Part shown: one piece after another, positions 49,620 through 61,139 of the stretch
Layout of the letters: each line of letters opens with the position of its first letter
How positions within the stretch are numbered: the stretch's first letter is position 1
Assembly (NCBI GenBank): GCA_963575745.1
Contig: CAUYUJ010014340.1
Span: 350,432 to 414,431, forward strand
Source: Prorocentrum cordatum
Taxonomy: Eukaryota > Sar > Dinophyceae > Prorocentrales > Prorocentraceae
Direction of reading: 5' to 3'
DNA: 64,000 nt
Notes under the pieces: model-generated
What the model saw: only the letters and a program-made list of their open reading frames with translations
Told to the model about the DNA's origin: nothing
The model's database searches: none
Translations under genes and position numbers: made by a program

Positions 49620-51060
49620 TCCCTGAGGCTCCCCAAGGCTTCCATGACGGCCCAGGAAGCCATCAAGACGGTCCAAGAGGGCCCCGAGTCGCCGAACGAT
49701 CGCTCGAAGACGCCCACGATGGCCTCAAGATGGCGCAATAGGCTTCCAAGGCGCCCCAAGAGGCCTCCCAGAAGTCACTCAAGAGGGCAAAAGCGAAAAT
49801 CTTAGATTTCCCGTGCGTTTTCAAGGATTTGGGCGTTCTCGCCTTTTCGGCTTTCCGACGCTACAAGACAGCCCAAAGAGCCCCCAAGACAACCCCAAAA
49901 CAGCCCAAGAGGGCCCCAGACAGCCCAGGAGGCGCCCAACCCAAGAGGGCCTCAAGATGGCCCAAAAAAGGGCTCCACAGAGGGAACACAATCCGAAAAT
50001 CCAAGCCCTCCGGCCCAAGGGGCCCCCAGGAGGCCCTCAGAGGCGCCCAAGAGGCCCCAAGGGGCGCCCAAAAGGCCCCCAAGAACCCCCAAGGGACCCC
50101 CAAGAGGCCCCAGAACGGCCCCCAAGAGGCCTCAAAACTGCCTCCAAGAGGCCCCCGAGAGGCCTCCCACGAGATTCCAACGAACATCCACCAGGCCTAT
50201 AACCCACAACCGAGGTACGGTGGCGGGATTCGCTGTAGGCAGCTGGATCCGCCGCCCCCTGCTTGCAAGGGTGCACGGCGTGCTGGACGTTTCAGGTTTT
50301 GGTTTTGGTTCTTTTTCCAAAAGAACTCCCCAGTGGGCTCCGGCAGAACCCGCCGGCCACCCGGAAGGTGCTCAACGACCGGAAAAAATCCTCCAAAAAA
50401 CGGCCGTTTCGCTCGGGACATCCTCAAACATCGCGAAGATGGCCCAAGATGGCCTCCAAGTCCGCCCGAGATGGTCCAAGACGGCCTCCAAAACGGCCCA
50501 AGAGAGTCCAAGACGGCCCAAGACGGCCCAAGAGGCCCCCCAGAGGCCTCCCAGACGGCCAAGAGGCCTCCAAGAGGTCCTCCAGGAGAGTCCGAAGAGG
50601 CCAAAATCATTGATTTTTCCTTGGTTTTTGAAGGATTCTGGCATTTGCGCCTTTTCGGCTCTCCGACGGCTCGAGACGGCCCAAGAAGCCCTCAAGATCG
50701 CCCAAGAGGCCCCCAAGAGAGCCCCATGATGGCCCAAGTGGCCTCCAAGATGGCCCCTAGAGGGCGCCAAGAGGGCCCAAGAGGCCTCCAACACGCCCAA
50801 GATGGCCTCCCAGACGCCCAAGTTGGCCTCCAAGACGGCCCTGGAGCATTCCAAGCGGGCCCCAAGTCGGCCCATAGAGGCCCCCCAAACGGCTTCCGAC
50901 GGCTTCAGACGTGCCAGGAACCCACCAAGATGGCCGAAGTTGGCTCGAAGCTGGCCCGAGACGGCCCAAAAAGCCCCAAAGATCGCCCCAAAGCTTACCC
51001 AAGGCTCAAGAAGGCTATGATGACACTTCAAGATGACCACGTGTTCCCCGATAGGCTTTA
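49620..51060 (+). repeat. Diverged left edge of the ~1.1-kb macrosatellite
   Basis: CAAGAGGCC/AAGACGGCCC words plus the core AAAATC(A/T)T(T/A)GATTT...TTTTCGGCT at 49797 and 50606 mark two older, shorter units (809 and ~1020 bp spacing). Confidence 0.75.
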
Positions 51061-51253
51061 AAAACCGGTTCGGGGAAAATCGTGGTCCGATAGCTTGGCA
51101 GGTCTTGGCCTAATCGGTCGGCACACCTCTGGCGCTTCCAATAATAGGACAGGGGGCGGCGGTGGATACGCCGGAGGCGTTCTTCATTACTTGGCATAGC
51201 ACAGCGTCACGGAAGTTCGATAGTGCGCACCACGTCGAAAACTCACAGAGGGA

Positions 51254-54200
51254 GCGGCCGGTGATGCGCCGCCGGCGTCCTCGATCCGGCCGCTCCCGCC
51301 CGGCGGGTTGGGCCGTGCGAGACCTCTCTGACACAGTGTCTGGCACAGTCTTTGGCCCCCTTCTCCAGTGCCTGGTCAAAGACCTCCTGAAAGTCCCTCC
51401 GAGGGGGCCCCACTCTGCCGCCGGCCCCCCCCCCTCAAGGTCTCAAACGGCCCGGGGACGACCCAAGGGCGCCCCAAGCCGGTCCAAGAGAGTCCCGAGC
51501 AGTCCAAGAGAGCCTCCAGACGGTTCCAGATCGCTCCAAGACGCCCAAGATGGCCTCCAGACGGCCCAAGACGCCTCCAAGACGGCCCAAGAGGGCTCCA
51601 AGAGCACCCCCAAGACAGCGACGAGAAGCAAAAATCATTGATTGTTCAATGGTTTTTGAAGGATTTACACGTTCACGCCATTTCGGCTCACCCACGCTCC
51701 ACGACGGCCCAAGAGGCCCCCCAGATCGCCCCAGGACGGCCCAACAGGCCCCCAAGACGACCCCAAGACGGCCCAAGAGGGCCCCAAGACCGGAACGGCC
51801 CAAGAGGGTCCCAGGATGGCCCCAAGAGGAGGCCCAGAAGGGGTACCCGAATGAACATTTCGAGCTTTCGGCTCAAGAGGCCCCCAGGAGGCCCTAATAG
51901 GCCCCCTGGAGGCCCCCAACAAACCCCAAAAGAGCCCCAAGAGGCCCCAAGAGGGCCCCAAGAGGTCTCCAATAAGCCCCTGGGACGCCCCCAAGAGGCC
52001 CCTAAACTGCCCCGCAGAAGCCCCCGAGAGCTGTCCGAAGAGACTCCTGCATGCGTCCATGAGGACTCTGAGCCACAACCCAGGCAAGGTGGCGGGATCA
52101 CTCCAAGACGCCGAAGATGGCCTCTACAGGCCCTCACGCGCCTTCAAGGCGTCCCAAAAAACCTCATCGGCCCGCCCAAAGAGGGCCCAGAAAGCATAGT
52201 CCACGCACGAGAGCTGAGCCAGGATGGCTCCCGCAGCAGCTCCTACAATGCCCCGCAGAGGCTCCGAGAGCTGCTCGAGACGACTAGCCTACAAGCGACT
52301 ATGAGCACGGTGCTCGCGACCCGCTACGGCAAGTAGGCGCGGGATCACTCCAAGACGCCGAAGATGGCCTCTACAGGCCCTCACGCGCCTTCAAGGCGTC
52401 CCAAAAAACCTCAACGGCCCCCAAGAGGGCCCGAAGCAGTTCCCAAGAAGCTTCCAGGAGGCTCCCCAGAGGCTCCTACAATGCCCCGCAGAGGCTCCCG
52501 AGAGCTGTCCGAAGAGACTCCTACAAGCGTCCATGAGCACTCCGACCCACAACCCAGGCAAGGTGGCGGGATCACTCCAAGACGCCGACAAACTCCCAGG
52601 GAGCGGCCGGTGATGCGCCGCTGGCGTCCTCGATCTGGCCGCTCCCGCCTGGCGGGTTGGGCCGTGCGAGACCTCTCTGACACAGTGTCTGGCACAGTCT
52701 TTGGCCCCCTTCTCCAGTGCCTGGTCAAAAACCTCCTGAAAATCCCTCCGAGGGGGCCCCACTCTGCCGCCGGCCCCACTCTGCCGCCGGCCCCCTTCAA
52801 GGTCTCAAACTGCCCGGGGACGACCCACGGGCGCCCCAAGCCTGTCCAAGAGAGTCCCGAGCAGTCCAAGAGAGCCTACTCTGTGAGAACGGTTTCAGAT
52901 CTGCCTTCAAACGCCCCAGATGGCTCTCCAGAGACGGCCCAAGACGCCTCCAAGAACGGCCAAGAGGGCTCCACATAGCACCCGCCAAGACAGCCCCGAA
53001 ACAAATGCATTGATTTTTTTAAAATGGTTTTTGGAAGGATTTGCACATTCATTCACGCCATTTCGGCTTTGCCCCGCTCCACGACGGCCCAATAGGCCCC
53101 AAGGATCGCCCAGGACGGCCCCAACAGGCCCCCAAGACTGCCCCACGACGGCCAAGAGGGCCCCAAGACCCCCAGAGGCCCCCGTGACGGCCCAAGAGGG
53201 GCCCCAGATGGCCCCCAAGAGGAGGCCCAGAAGGGGTACCCGAATGAACATTTCGAGCTTTCGGCTCAAGAGGCCCCCAGGAGGCCCTAATAGGCCCCCT
53301 GGAGGCCCCCAACAAACCCCAAAAGAGCCCCAAGAGGCCCCAAGAGGGCCCCAAGAGGTCTCCAAGAAGCCCCTGGGACGCCCCCAAGAGGCCCCTAAAC
53401 TGCCCCGCAGAAGCCCCCGAGAGCTGTCCGAAGAGACTCCTGCAAGCGTCCATGAGGACTCTGAACCACAACCCAGGCAAGGTGGCGGGATCTTTCCAAG
53501 ACGCCGAAGATGGCCTCTACAGGCCCTCACGCGCCTTCAAGGCGTCCAAAAAAACCTCAAAGGCCCCCAAGAGGGCCCGAAGCAGTTCCCAAGAAGCTTC
53601 CAGGAGGCTCCCCAGAGGCTCCTACACTGCCCCGCAGATGCTCCCGAGAGCTGTCCGAAGAGACTCCTTCAAGCGTCTATGAGCACTCCGACCCACAACC
53701 CAGGCAAGGTGGCGGGATCACTCCAAGACGCCGACAAACTCCCAGGGAACGGCCGGTGATGCGCCGCTGGCGTCCTCGATCTGGCCGCTCCCGCCTGGCG
53801 GGTTGGGCCGTGCGAGACCTCTCTGACACAGTGTCTGGCACAGTCTTTGGCCCCCTTCTCCAGTGCCTGGTCAAAAACCTCCTGAAAGTCCCTCCGAGGG
53901 GGCCCCACTCTGCCGCCGGTCCCCCCCCCCCCCCTCAAGGTCTCAAACGGCCCGGGGGCGATCTAAGGGCGCCCCAAGCCGGTCCAAGAGAGTCCCGAGC
54001 AATCCAAGAGAGCCTCCAGACGGTTCCAGATCGCTCCAAGACGCCCAAGATGGCCTCCAGACGGCCCAAGACGCCTCCAAGACGGCCCAAGAGGGCTCCA
54101 AGAGCACCCCCAAGACAGCCCCAAGAAGCAAAAATCCTTGATTTTCAAATGGTTTTTGAAAGATTTTCACGTTCACGCCATTTCGGCTTACCCACGCTCC

Positions 54201-57200
54201 ACGACGGCCCAAGAGGCCCCCAAGATCGCCCAAGAGGCCCCGGGGACGGCCCAAGAGGGGCCCCAGGATGGCCCCAAGAGGAGGCCCAGAGGGGAACCCG
54301 AATGAACATTTCGAGCTTTCGGCTCAAGAGGCCCCCAGGAGGCCCTAAGAGGCCCCTTGGAGGCCCCCAACAAACCCCAAGAGAGCCCCAAGAGGCCCCA
54401 AGAGGGCCCCAAGAGGTCTCCAAGAAGCCCCTGGGACGCCCCCAAGAGGCCCCTAAACTGCCCCGCAGAAGCCCCCGAGAGCTGTCCGAATAGACTCCTG
54501 CAAGCGTCCATGAGGACTCTGAGCCACAACCCAGGCAAGGTGGCGGGATCACTCCCAGACGCCGAAGATGGCCTCTAGAGGCCCTCACGCGCCTTCAAGG
54601 CGCCCCCAAAACCCTCAAAGGCCCCCAAGAGGGCCCGAAGCAGTTCCCAAGAAGCTTCCAGGAGGCTCCCCAGAGGCTCCTAAAATGCCCCGCAGAGGCT
54701 CCCGAGAGCTGTCCGAAGAGACTCATACAAGCGTCTATGAGCACTCCGACCCACAACCCAGGCAAGGTGGCGGGTCACTTTCCCACTTCGACAAACTCCA
54801 GGGAGCGGCCGGTGATGCGCCGCTGGAGTCCTCGATTCTGGCCGCTCCCGCCTGGGGTTGGGCCGTGCGAGACCTTCTGACACAGTGTCTGGCCCAGTCT
54901 TTGGCCCCATTCTCCAGTGCTGCGTCAAAAAATCCTGAAAGTCCCTCCGAGGGGGGGCCCACTCTGCCGCTCCCCCCCCCCCCCCCTCAAGGTCTCAAAC
55001 GCCCGGGGAAGACCCAAGGGCCGCCCCAAGCGCGTCCAAGAGAGTCCCGAGCAGTCCAAGAGAGCCTCCAGACGGTTTCAGATCGCTCGAAGACGCCCAA
55101 GATGGCCTCCAGACGGCCCAAGACGCCTCCAAGACGGCCCAAGAGGGCTCCAAGAGCACCCCCAAGACAGCCCCGAGAAGCAAAAATCATTGATTTTTTT
55201 AAAATGGTTTTTGAAGGATTTGCACATTCACGCCATTTCGGCTTACCCACGCTCCACGACGGCCCAAGAGGCCCCCAAGATCGCCACAGGACGGCCCAAC
55301 AGGCCCCCAAGACGGCCCCAAGACGGCCCAAGAGGGCCCCAAGACCGCCCAAGAGGCCCCCGGGACGGCCCAAGAGGGGCCCCAGGATGGCCCCAAGAGG
55401 AGGCCCAGGAGGGGAGCCCGAATGAACATGTCGAGTTTTCGGCTCAAGAGGCCCCCAGGAGGCCCTAAGAGGCCCCCTGGAGGCCCCCAACAAACACCAA
55501 AAGAGCCCCAAGAGGCCCCAAGAGGGCCCCCAGAGGTCTCCAAGAAGCCCCGGGGACGCCCCCAAGAGGCCCCTAAACTGCCCCGCAGAAGCCCCCGAGA
55601 GCTGTCCGAAGAGACTCCTGCAAGCGTCCATGAGGACTCTGAGCCACAACCCAGGCAAGGTGGCGGGATCACTCCCAGACGCCGAAGATGGCCTCTAGAG
55701 GCCCTCACGCGCCTTCAAGGCGTCCAAAAAAACTTCAAAGGCCCCCAAGAGGGCCCGAAGCAGTTCCCAAGAAGCTTCCAGGAGGCTCCCCAGAGGCTCC
55801 TAAAATGCTCCGCAGAGGCTCCCGAGAGCTGTCCGAAGAGACTCCTACAAGCGTCTATGAGGACTCTGACCCACAACCCAGGCAAGGTGGCGGGATCACT
55901 CCAAGACGCCGACAAACTCCCAGGGAGCGGCCGGTGATGCGCCGCCGGCGTCCTTGATCCGGCCGCTCCCGCCCTGCGCGTTGGGCCGTGCGAGACCTCT
56001 CTGACACAGTGCCTGGCACAGTTCTTGGCCCCCTTCTCCAGTGCCTGGTCAAAAACCTCCCTGAAGTCCCTCCGAGGGGGCCCCACTCTGCCGCCGGCCC
56101 CCCCCCCCACCTCAAGGTCTCAAACGGCCCTGGCGGCTGCAGGGACGACCCCCCAAGGGCGCCCCAAGCAGCCGGTCATAGAGAGTCCCGAGCAGTCCAA
56201 GAGAGCCTCCAGACGGCTCCAGATCGCTCCAAGACGCCTAGGATGGCCTCCAGACGGCCCAAGACGCCTCCAAGACGGCCCAAGAGGCCTCCAAGAGTAC
56301 CCCCAAGAGAGCCCCAACATGCAAAAATCATTGATTTTTTTAAAATGGTTTTTGAAGGATTTGCACATTCACGCCATTTCGGCTTACCCACGCTCCACGA
56401 CGGCCCAAGAGGCCCCCAAGATCGCCCCAGGACGGCCCAACAGGCCCCCAAGACTGCCCCAAGACGGCCCAAGAGGGCCCCAAGACCGCCCAAGAGGCCC
56501 CCGGGACGGCCCAAGAGGGGCCCCAGGATGGCCCCAAGAGGAGGCCCAGAAGGGGTACCCGAATGAACATTTCGAGCTTTCGGCTCAAGAGGCCCCCAGG
56601 AGGCCCTAATAGGCCCCCTGGAGGCCCCCAACAAACCCCAAAAGAGCCCCAAGAGGCCCCAAGAGGGCCCCAAGAGGTCTCCAAGAAGCCCCTGGGACGC
56701 CCCCAAGAGGCCCCTAAACTGCCCCGCAGAAGCCCCCGAGAGCTGTCCGAAGAGACTCCTGCAAGCGTCCATGAGGACTCTGAGCCACAACCCAGGCAAG
56801 GTGGCGGGATCACTCCAAGACGCCGAAGATGGCCTCTACAGGCCCTCACGCGCCTTCAAGGCGTCCCAAAAAACCTCAAAGGCCCCCAAGAGGGCCCGAA
56901 GCAGTTCCCAAGAAGCTTCCAGGAGGCTCCCCAGAGGCTCCTACAATGCCCCGCAGAGGCTCCCGAGAGCTGTCCGAAGAGACTCCTACAAGCGTCTATG
57001 AGCACTCCGACCCACAACCCAGGCAAGGTGGCGGGATCACTCCAAGACGCCGACAAACTCCCAGGGAACGGCCGGTGATGCGCCGCTGGCGTCCTCGATC
57101 TGGCCGCTCCCGCCTGGCGGGTTGGGCCGTGCGAGACCTCTCTGACACAGTGTCTGGCACAGTCTTTGGCCCCCTTCTCCAGTGCCTGGTCAAAAACCTC

Positions 57201-58230
57201 CTGAAAGTCCCTCCGAGGGGGCCCCACTCTGCCGCCGGCCCCCCCCCCCCCTCAAGGTCTCAAACGGCCCGGGGACGACCCAAGGGCGCCCCAAGCCGGT
57301 CCAAGAGAGTCCCGAGCAGTCCAAGAGAGCCTCCAGACGGTTCCAGATCGCTCGAAGACGCCCAAGATGGCCTCCAGACGGCCCAAGACGCCTCCAAGAC
57401 GGCCCAAGAGGGCTCCAAGAGCACCCCCGAGACAGCCCCGAGAAGCAAAAATCATTGATTTTTAAAAAATGGTTTTTGAAGGATTTACACATTCACGCCA
57501 TTTCGGCTTACCCACGCTCCACGACGGCCCAAGAGGCCCCCAAGATCGCCCCAGGACGGCCCAACAGGCCCCCAAGACGGCCCCAAGACGGCCCAAGAGG
57601 GCCCCAAGACCGCCCAAGAGGCCCCCGGGACGGCCCAAGAGGGGCCCCAGGATGGCCCCAAGAGGAGGCCCAGAAGGGGTACCCGAATGAACATTTCGAG
57701 CTTTCGGCTCAAGAGGCCCCCAGGAGGCCCTAAGAGGCCCCCTGGAGGCCCCCAACAAACCCCAAAAGAGCCCCAAGAGGCCCCAAGAGGGCCCCAAGAG
57801 GTCTCCAAAAAGCCCCTGGGACGCCCCCAAGAGGCCCCTAAACTGCCCCGCAGAAGCCCCCGAGAGCTGTCCGAAGAGACTCCTGCAAGCGTCCACGAGG
57901 ACTCTGATCCACAACCCAAGCAAGGTGGCGGGATCACGCCAAGACGCCGAAGATGGCCTCTACAGGCCCTCGCGCGCCTTCAAGGCGTCCCAAAAACCCT
58001 CAAAGGCCCCCAAGAGGGCCCGAAGCAGTTCCCAAGAAACTTCCAGGAGGCTCCCCAGAGGCTCCTAAAATGCCCCGCAAAGGCTCCCGAGAGCTGTCCG
58101 AAGAGACTCCTACAAGCGTCTACGAGCACTCCGACCCACAACCCAGGCAAGGTGGCGGGATCACTCCAAGACGCCGACAAACTTCCAGGGAGCGGCCGGT
58201 GATGCGCCGCCGGCGTCCTCGATCATTCCG
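51254..58230 (+). repeat. Macrosatellite, six full ~1.06-1.35-kb units plus a partial
   Basis: GCGGCCGGTGATGCGCCG (with a G/A variant at its first base) starts units at 51254, 52603, 53749, 54805, 55927, 57068 and 58192. Unit lengths are 1349, 1146, 1056, 1122, 1141 and 1124. Each unit has a CG-rich head, a CTGACACAGTG segment, AAGACGGCCCAAGA arrays, the AAAATCATTGATTTTT core and a nested ~230-bp duplication (GAGAGCTGTCCGAA blocks); the first unit has three nested copies, explaining its length. Open frames of 170-330 codons on both strands recur per unit but shift between units and encode Pro/Arg/Gln- or Gly/Leu/Trp-rich low-complexity peptides. Confidence 0.95.
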
Positions 58231-58684
58231 TATCGTTATGCCCACGCTTCCACGTACAACTGCGATTCCGTCTGTACATGTGATGGTACGTCAAAGTATA
58301 TCAGTCGTTTACCATGGCCCCTGCAAATCCGCACCAAAACCCAGTTTACAACGACCAGTGTGACAATGCGAACACAATGTTTTACTACCGTGGCTACGGC
58401 TGCGATCGCTACCGACACGTACTGCTGTTAGCACTACCAGGCTGGATAATCTCAATCAATTCCACGAAGCAGTGCCCCCACGGAATATGCGTACCATTCA
58501 CTACAGCGCTCGCAATATTTCCCATAGTTCGCAGAGCTTGGAATCTCACAACCTGCAGCCCAATTCCAGGACGCCAAGTCACAATGCGAAGTACACAAAG
58601 CCGTATGAACCCACGATAAGGATGCAAGGGCGCTGGAAGGCCACGGTAAGGATGCAAGGGCGCTGGCGCGGACGTTGACGAATC
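58231..58684. other. No supported gene
   Basis: Lower-GC sequence abruptly joined to the macrosatellite end at about 58225. Two AAGGATGCAAGGGCGCTGG copies at 58618 and 58650. No conserved peptide. Confidence 0.4.
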
Positions 58685-59165
58685 TCAAATTATCCCGGCA
58701 AAGCAACCTAACAGCCATGTGTAGGAGCATATCTGGAAGCATTCCCCTTAAGATTCGGATGAGAATCCAGTTGTAGAATTCTGCTGTTCTCGCAGTCGTA
58801 GTCGCATTCGCGATGACAGTCGCAGTGGCAACGGCAGTCGCAGTCACAGCCTCAGCCTCAGCCTGCCTCAGCCTCAGCCTCAGCCTGCCTCAGCCTCAGC
58901 CTGCCTCAGCCTCAGCCTCAGCCTGCTTCAGCCTCAGCATCAGTCTGCCTTCAGCCTCGGCCTCAGCCTCAGCCTGCCTCGCCTCAGCCTGCATCAGCCT
59001 CAGCCTCAGCCTCAGCCTGCCTCAGCATCAGCCTGCCTCAGCCTCAGCCTCAGCCTGCCTCAGCCTCAGCCTCAGCTTGCTTCAGCCTCAGCCTCAGTCT
59101 GCCGCCTCGGCCTCAGCCTCAGCCTGCCTCAGCCTCAGCCTGCATCAGCCTCAGCCTCAGCACGA
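58685..59165 (+). repeat. Dispersed module C, copy 2
   Basis: Same head and CAGCCT array as 41270-41755, with small deletions. Confidence 0.9.
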
Positions 59166-59488
59166 AGCAACCCAGCTAGAAGGACAAAGCGCTGAATGTA
59201 CACCGATGTGTTCGACGACTGCGTATGTAATGATGTGACGATATACAGACTGAGCCCTTCGTGAATGTCTACATGTTTTTCTGACGCCTACAAACGGCGC
59301 TGACGTGTGTGAGAAAATTGTCCGCGCAGCAAAAGCCGGCGAAGCGTGCGGGAGCTCGCATGCTGAGACAGACTACGTCTGCAGACCGCCAGCTGCAAAA
59401 GGTTGCGAGCGGCTCTTGGAAGATGTTTACGGAACGGAGCTACGGTGTCTGAAAACATTGGCATCGAAGCGAAGAGCCTCGGAGCCCT

Positions 59489-59580
59489 GCAACCTGAGAA
59501 ACACCGCAGGAACTCGCATACTGAAAAGGAATGCATTGCAAACCGCACGCTGCGAACCCTGCAGGCTGAGAAGCACCGCA
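59489..59580 (+). repeat. Two copies of the GCAGGCTGAGAAGCACCG motif outside genes
   Basis: 59489-59510 (diverged) and 59561-59580, each followed by AGGA(A/T)(C/G)TCGCAT(A/G)CTGAAAAG. The same 18-mer recurs at 61024 and 61101 and inside the ORF at 61140-63326. Confidence 0.85.
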
Positions 59581-59618
59581 GGATGTCGCATGCTGAAAAG
59601 CACTTGTACTGCAGAGCG

Positions 59619-59942
59619 CTAGCACTCCATCTCGGGCTCGGACCCCCCCGTCCTGATCCAGAACGTGTCCGGCCACGGCCTGAAAATGCCGTTCCAACTC
59701 CCGAGGATCAGCTGGCACTCCGGCTCTGGGACACTCCAGTACGTCTTGAGCACCTTGAGCCAGGCCCCATCTCGGGATCCCCACAGCACGCTGTACTTGA
59801 CCGAGACCGTGCCGAACTCATAACAATTGACCTCCGAAGGACCTGCGATGCGGTGGTTCTGAGCCAGGACGAGGTCCGCATGGTCGAGCGTCGGCACCGT
59901 ACGCCCATGCCCAGACGGACCATCCACGGCGAGCCACATCAT
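59619..59942 (-). pseudogene. Unrecognised coding-like fragment
   Basis: Minus-strand open frame of 107 codons with non-repetitive composition, including NCYEFGTVSVKYSVLWGS and ECQLILGSWNGIFRPW then IRTGG. It looks like a piece of a real protein, but I recognise no family. Flanked by repeats on both sides. Confidence 0.35.
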
Positions 59943-60204
59943 CTGAGACAGCGTCTGGAGGGCGGTCGACAGGCGACTGGCGACTGGCGACGACGAGCTG
60001 GTCTTGGACTGTCAGGAACGCTACACGACCAAAAGAAAACGAAGCACGACCGAGGAAACACCAGAGCTCCTAGCTGGGAGGCGAGATCAAGGGGGACGAG
60101 GAAGAAGGGAAGAGGAGGAGGAGGAAGAGTCAGAGCAAGAGTAACGGTGAGAGTAAGAGTCAGAGTAAGAGTAAGGCGAACTGCACGAGTCGGAGTAAGA
60201 GTCA
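59943..60204. other. No supported gene
   Basis: Ends in an A/G-rich stretch with GAGTAAGAGTCAGAG repeats (60125-60205). Confidence 0.45.
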
Positions 60205-60365
60205 GGGCAAGAGGCCCCCCAAGCGGCCCCAAGAGGCCCCCAAGAGGCCCCCAAGAGGCCCCCAAGAGGCCCCAAGAGGCCCCAAGAGGCCCCCAAGAGG
60301 CCCCCAAGAGGCCCCCAAGAGGCCCCCAAGAGGCCCCACGAGGCTCCAAGAGGCCCTCCAAGGGC
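60205..60365 (+). repeat. GAGGCCCCCAA short tandem array, copy 2
   Basis: About 12 units of 12-13 bp, more homogeneous than 27691-27930. Confidence 0.95.
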
Positions 60366-60454
60366 TGGTGGTACTCGGCTTTTAATCATGTGGTGGGAGG
60401 GCGGAACGCGAGGGCTTACGGCCGCCCTTCGGGTTTGATCACTGCTCCTTATCA

Positions 60455-60860
60455 ATCCCACCAGCCCTTTGGGCGTGAGTGGTTTAGGGAGCCCGCTCTG
60501 TTCTCAACCCCCCTTCTTCCCCTTCGGGGAGGGGTTTACCCCTCCCCCTACCCCCTCCCCCTGGGCCTGGAGAGGGCGCCCCGCGGGTCGTTTGAGGGGT
60601 CTTTTTCGACTCCTGGGAGGGCTAAAAAAACGACGACCCTCACGAGGATTCTGGCCCCGACGGGGGGGCAACCGTCTGGTCCCCCTCCTCTTCTTTAAAG
60701 CCAGAATCATTGATTGTACTACGGTTTTGGCCCCATTTTGGCGTCCTGAGGGGGCCGCGCTCATCTTCCTTCACAGCAAAATCATTGATTTTACGAAGGT
60801 TTTCGGCTCATTTTGTCCTTCTCAGGGGGCAGCTCTCATTTGCGCTTTTGAGGAGGTCGC
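60455..60860 (+). repeat. Dispersed module A, copy 2
   Basis: Aligns with 27290-27690 over about 390 bp, including TTTACCCCTCCCCC, CGACGACCCTCACGAGG, AATCATTGATT at 60708, and AAAATCATTGATTTTACG at 60778. Confidence 0.9.
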
Positions 60861-61023
60861 AAGAGGCCCCAAGATGGCCCCAAGAGGCCCCCAGGAGGCT
60901 CCCAAGAGGCCTCCAAGAGGCCCCCAAGAGGCCCCCAAGCGGCCCCAAGAGGCCCCCAAGAGGCCCCCAAGAGGCCCCCAAGAGGCCCCAAGAGGCCCCA
61001 AGAGGCCCCCAAGAGGCCCCAAG
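60861..61023 (+). repeat. GAGGCCCCCAA short tandem array, copy 3
   Basis: Directly follows module A copy 2, as at 27.7 kb, and ends in the GCTGAGAAGCACCG motif at 61024. Confidence 0.95.
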
Positions 61024-61120
61024 AGGCTGAGAAGCACCGCAGGAACTCGCATGCTTTCGAACACTACTGCTCGAGACCGCAGCTGGAGAGCGGCAGACCG
61101 CAGGCTGAGAAGCACCGCGG
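61024..61120 (+). repeat. Two more GCTGAGAAGCACCG motif copies next to the EEP gene
   Basis: Copies at 61024-61040 and 61099-61120 in the 3' flank of the minus-strand ORF. Confidence 0.85.
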
Positions 61121-61139
61121 GCAGGGAGACTTGCAAAAC

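Noticed and set aside
49829-51061. 410-codon plus-strand ORF
   Set aside because: Pro/Lys/Arg/Gln-rich translation of CAAGAGGCC-type repeats with no domain.
53510-54493. 327-codon ORF across a macrosatellite unit boundary
   Set aside because: The frame is not kept in all units, unit lengths are not multiples of three, and the minus strand is equally open.
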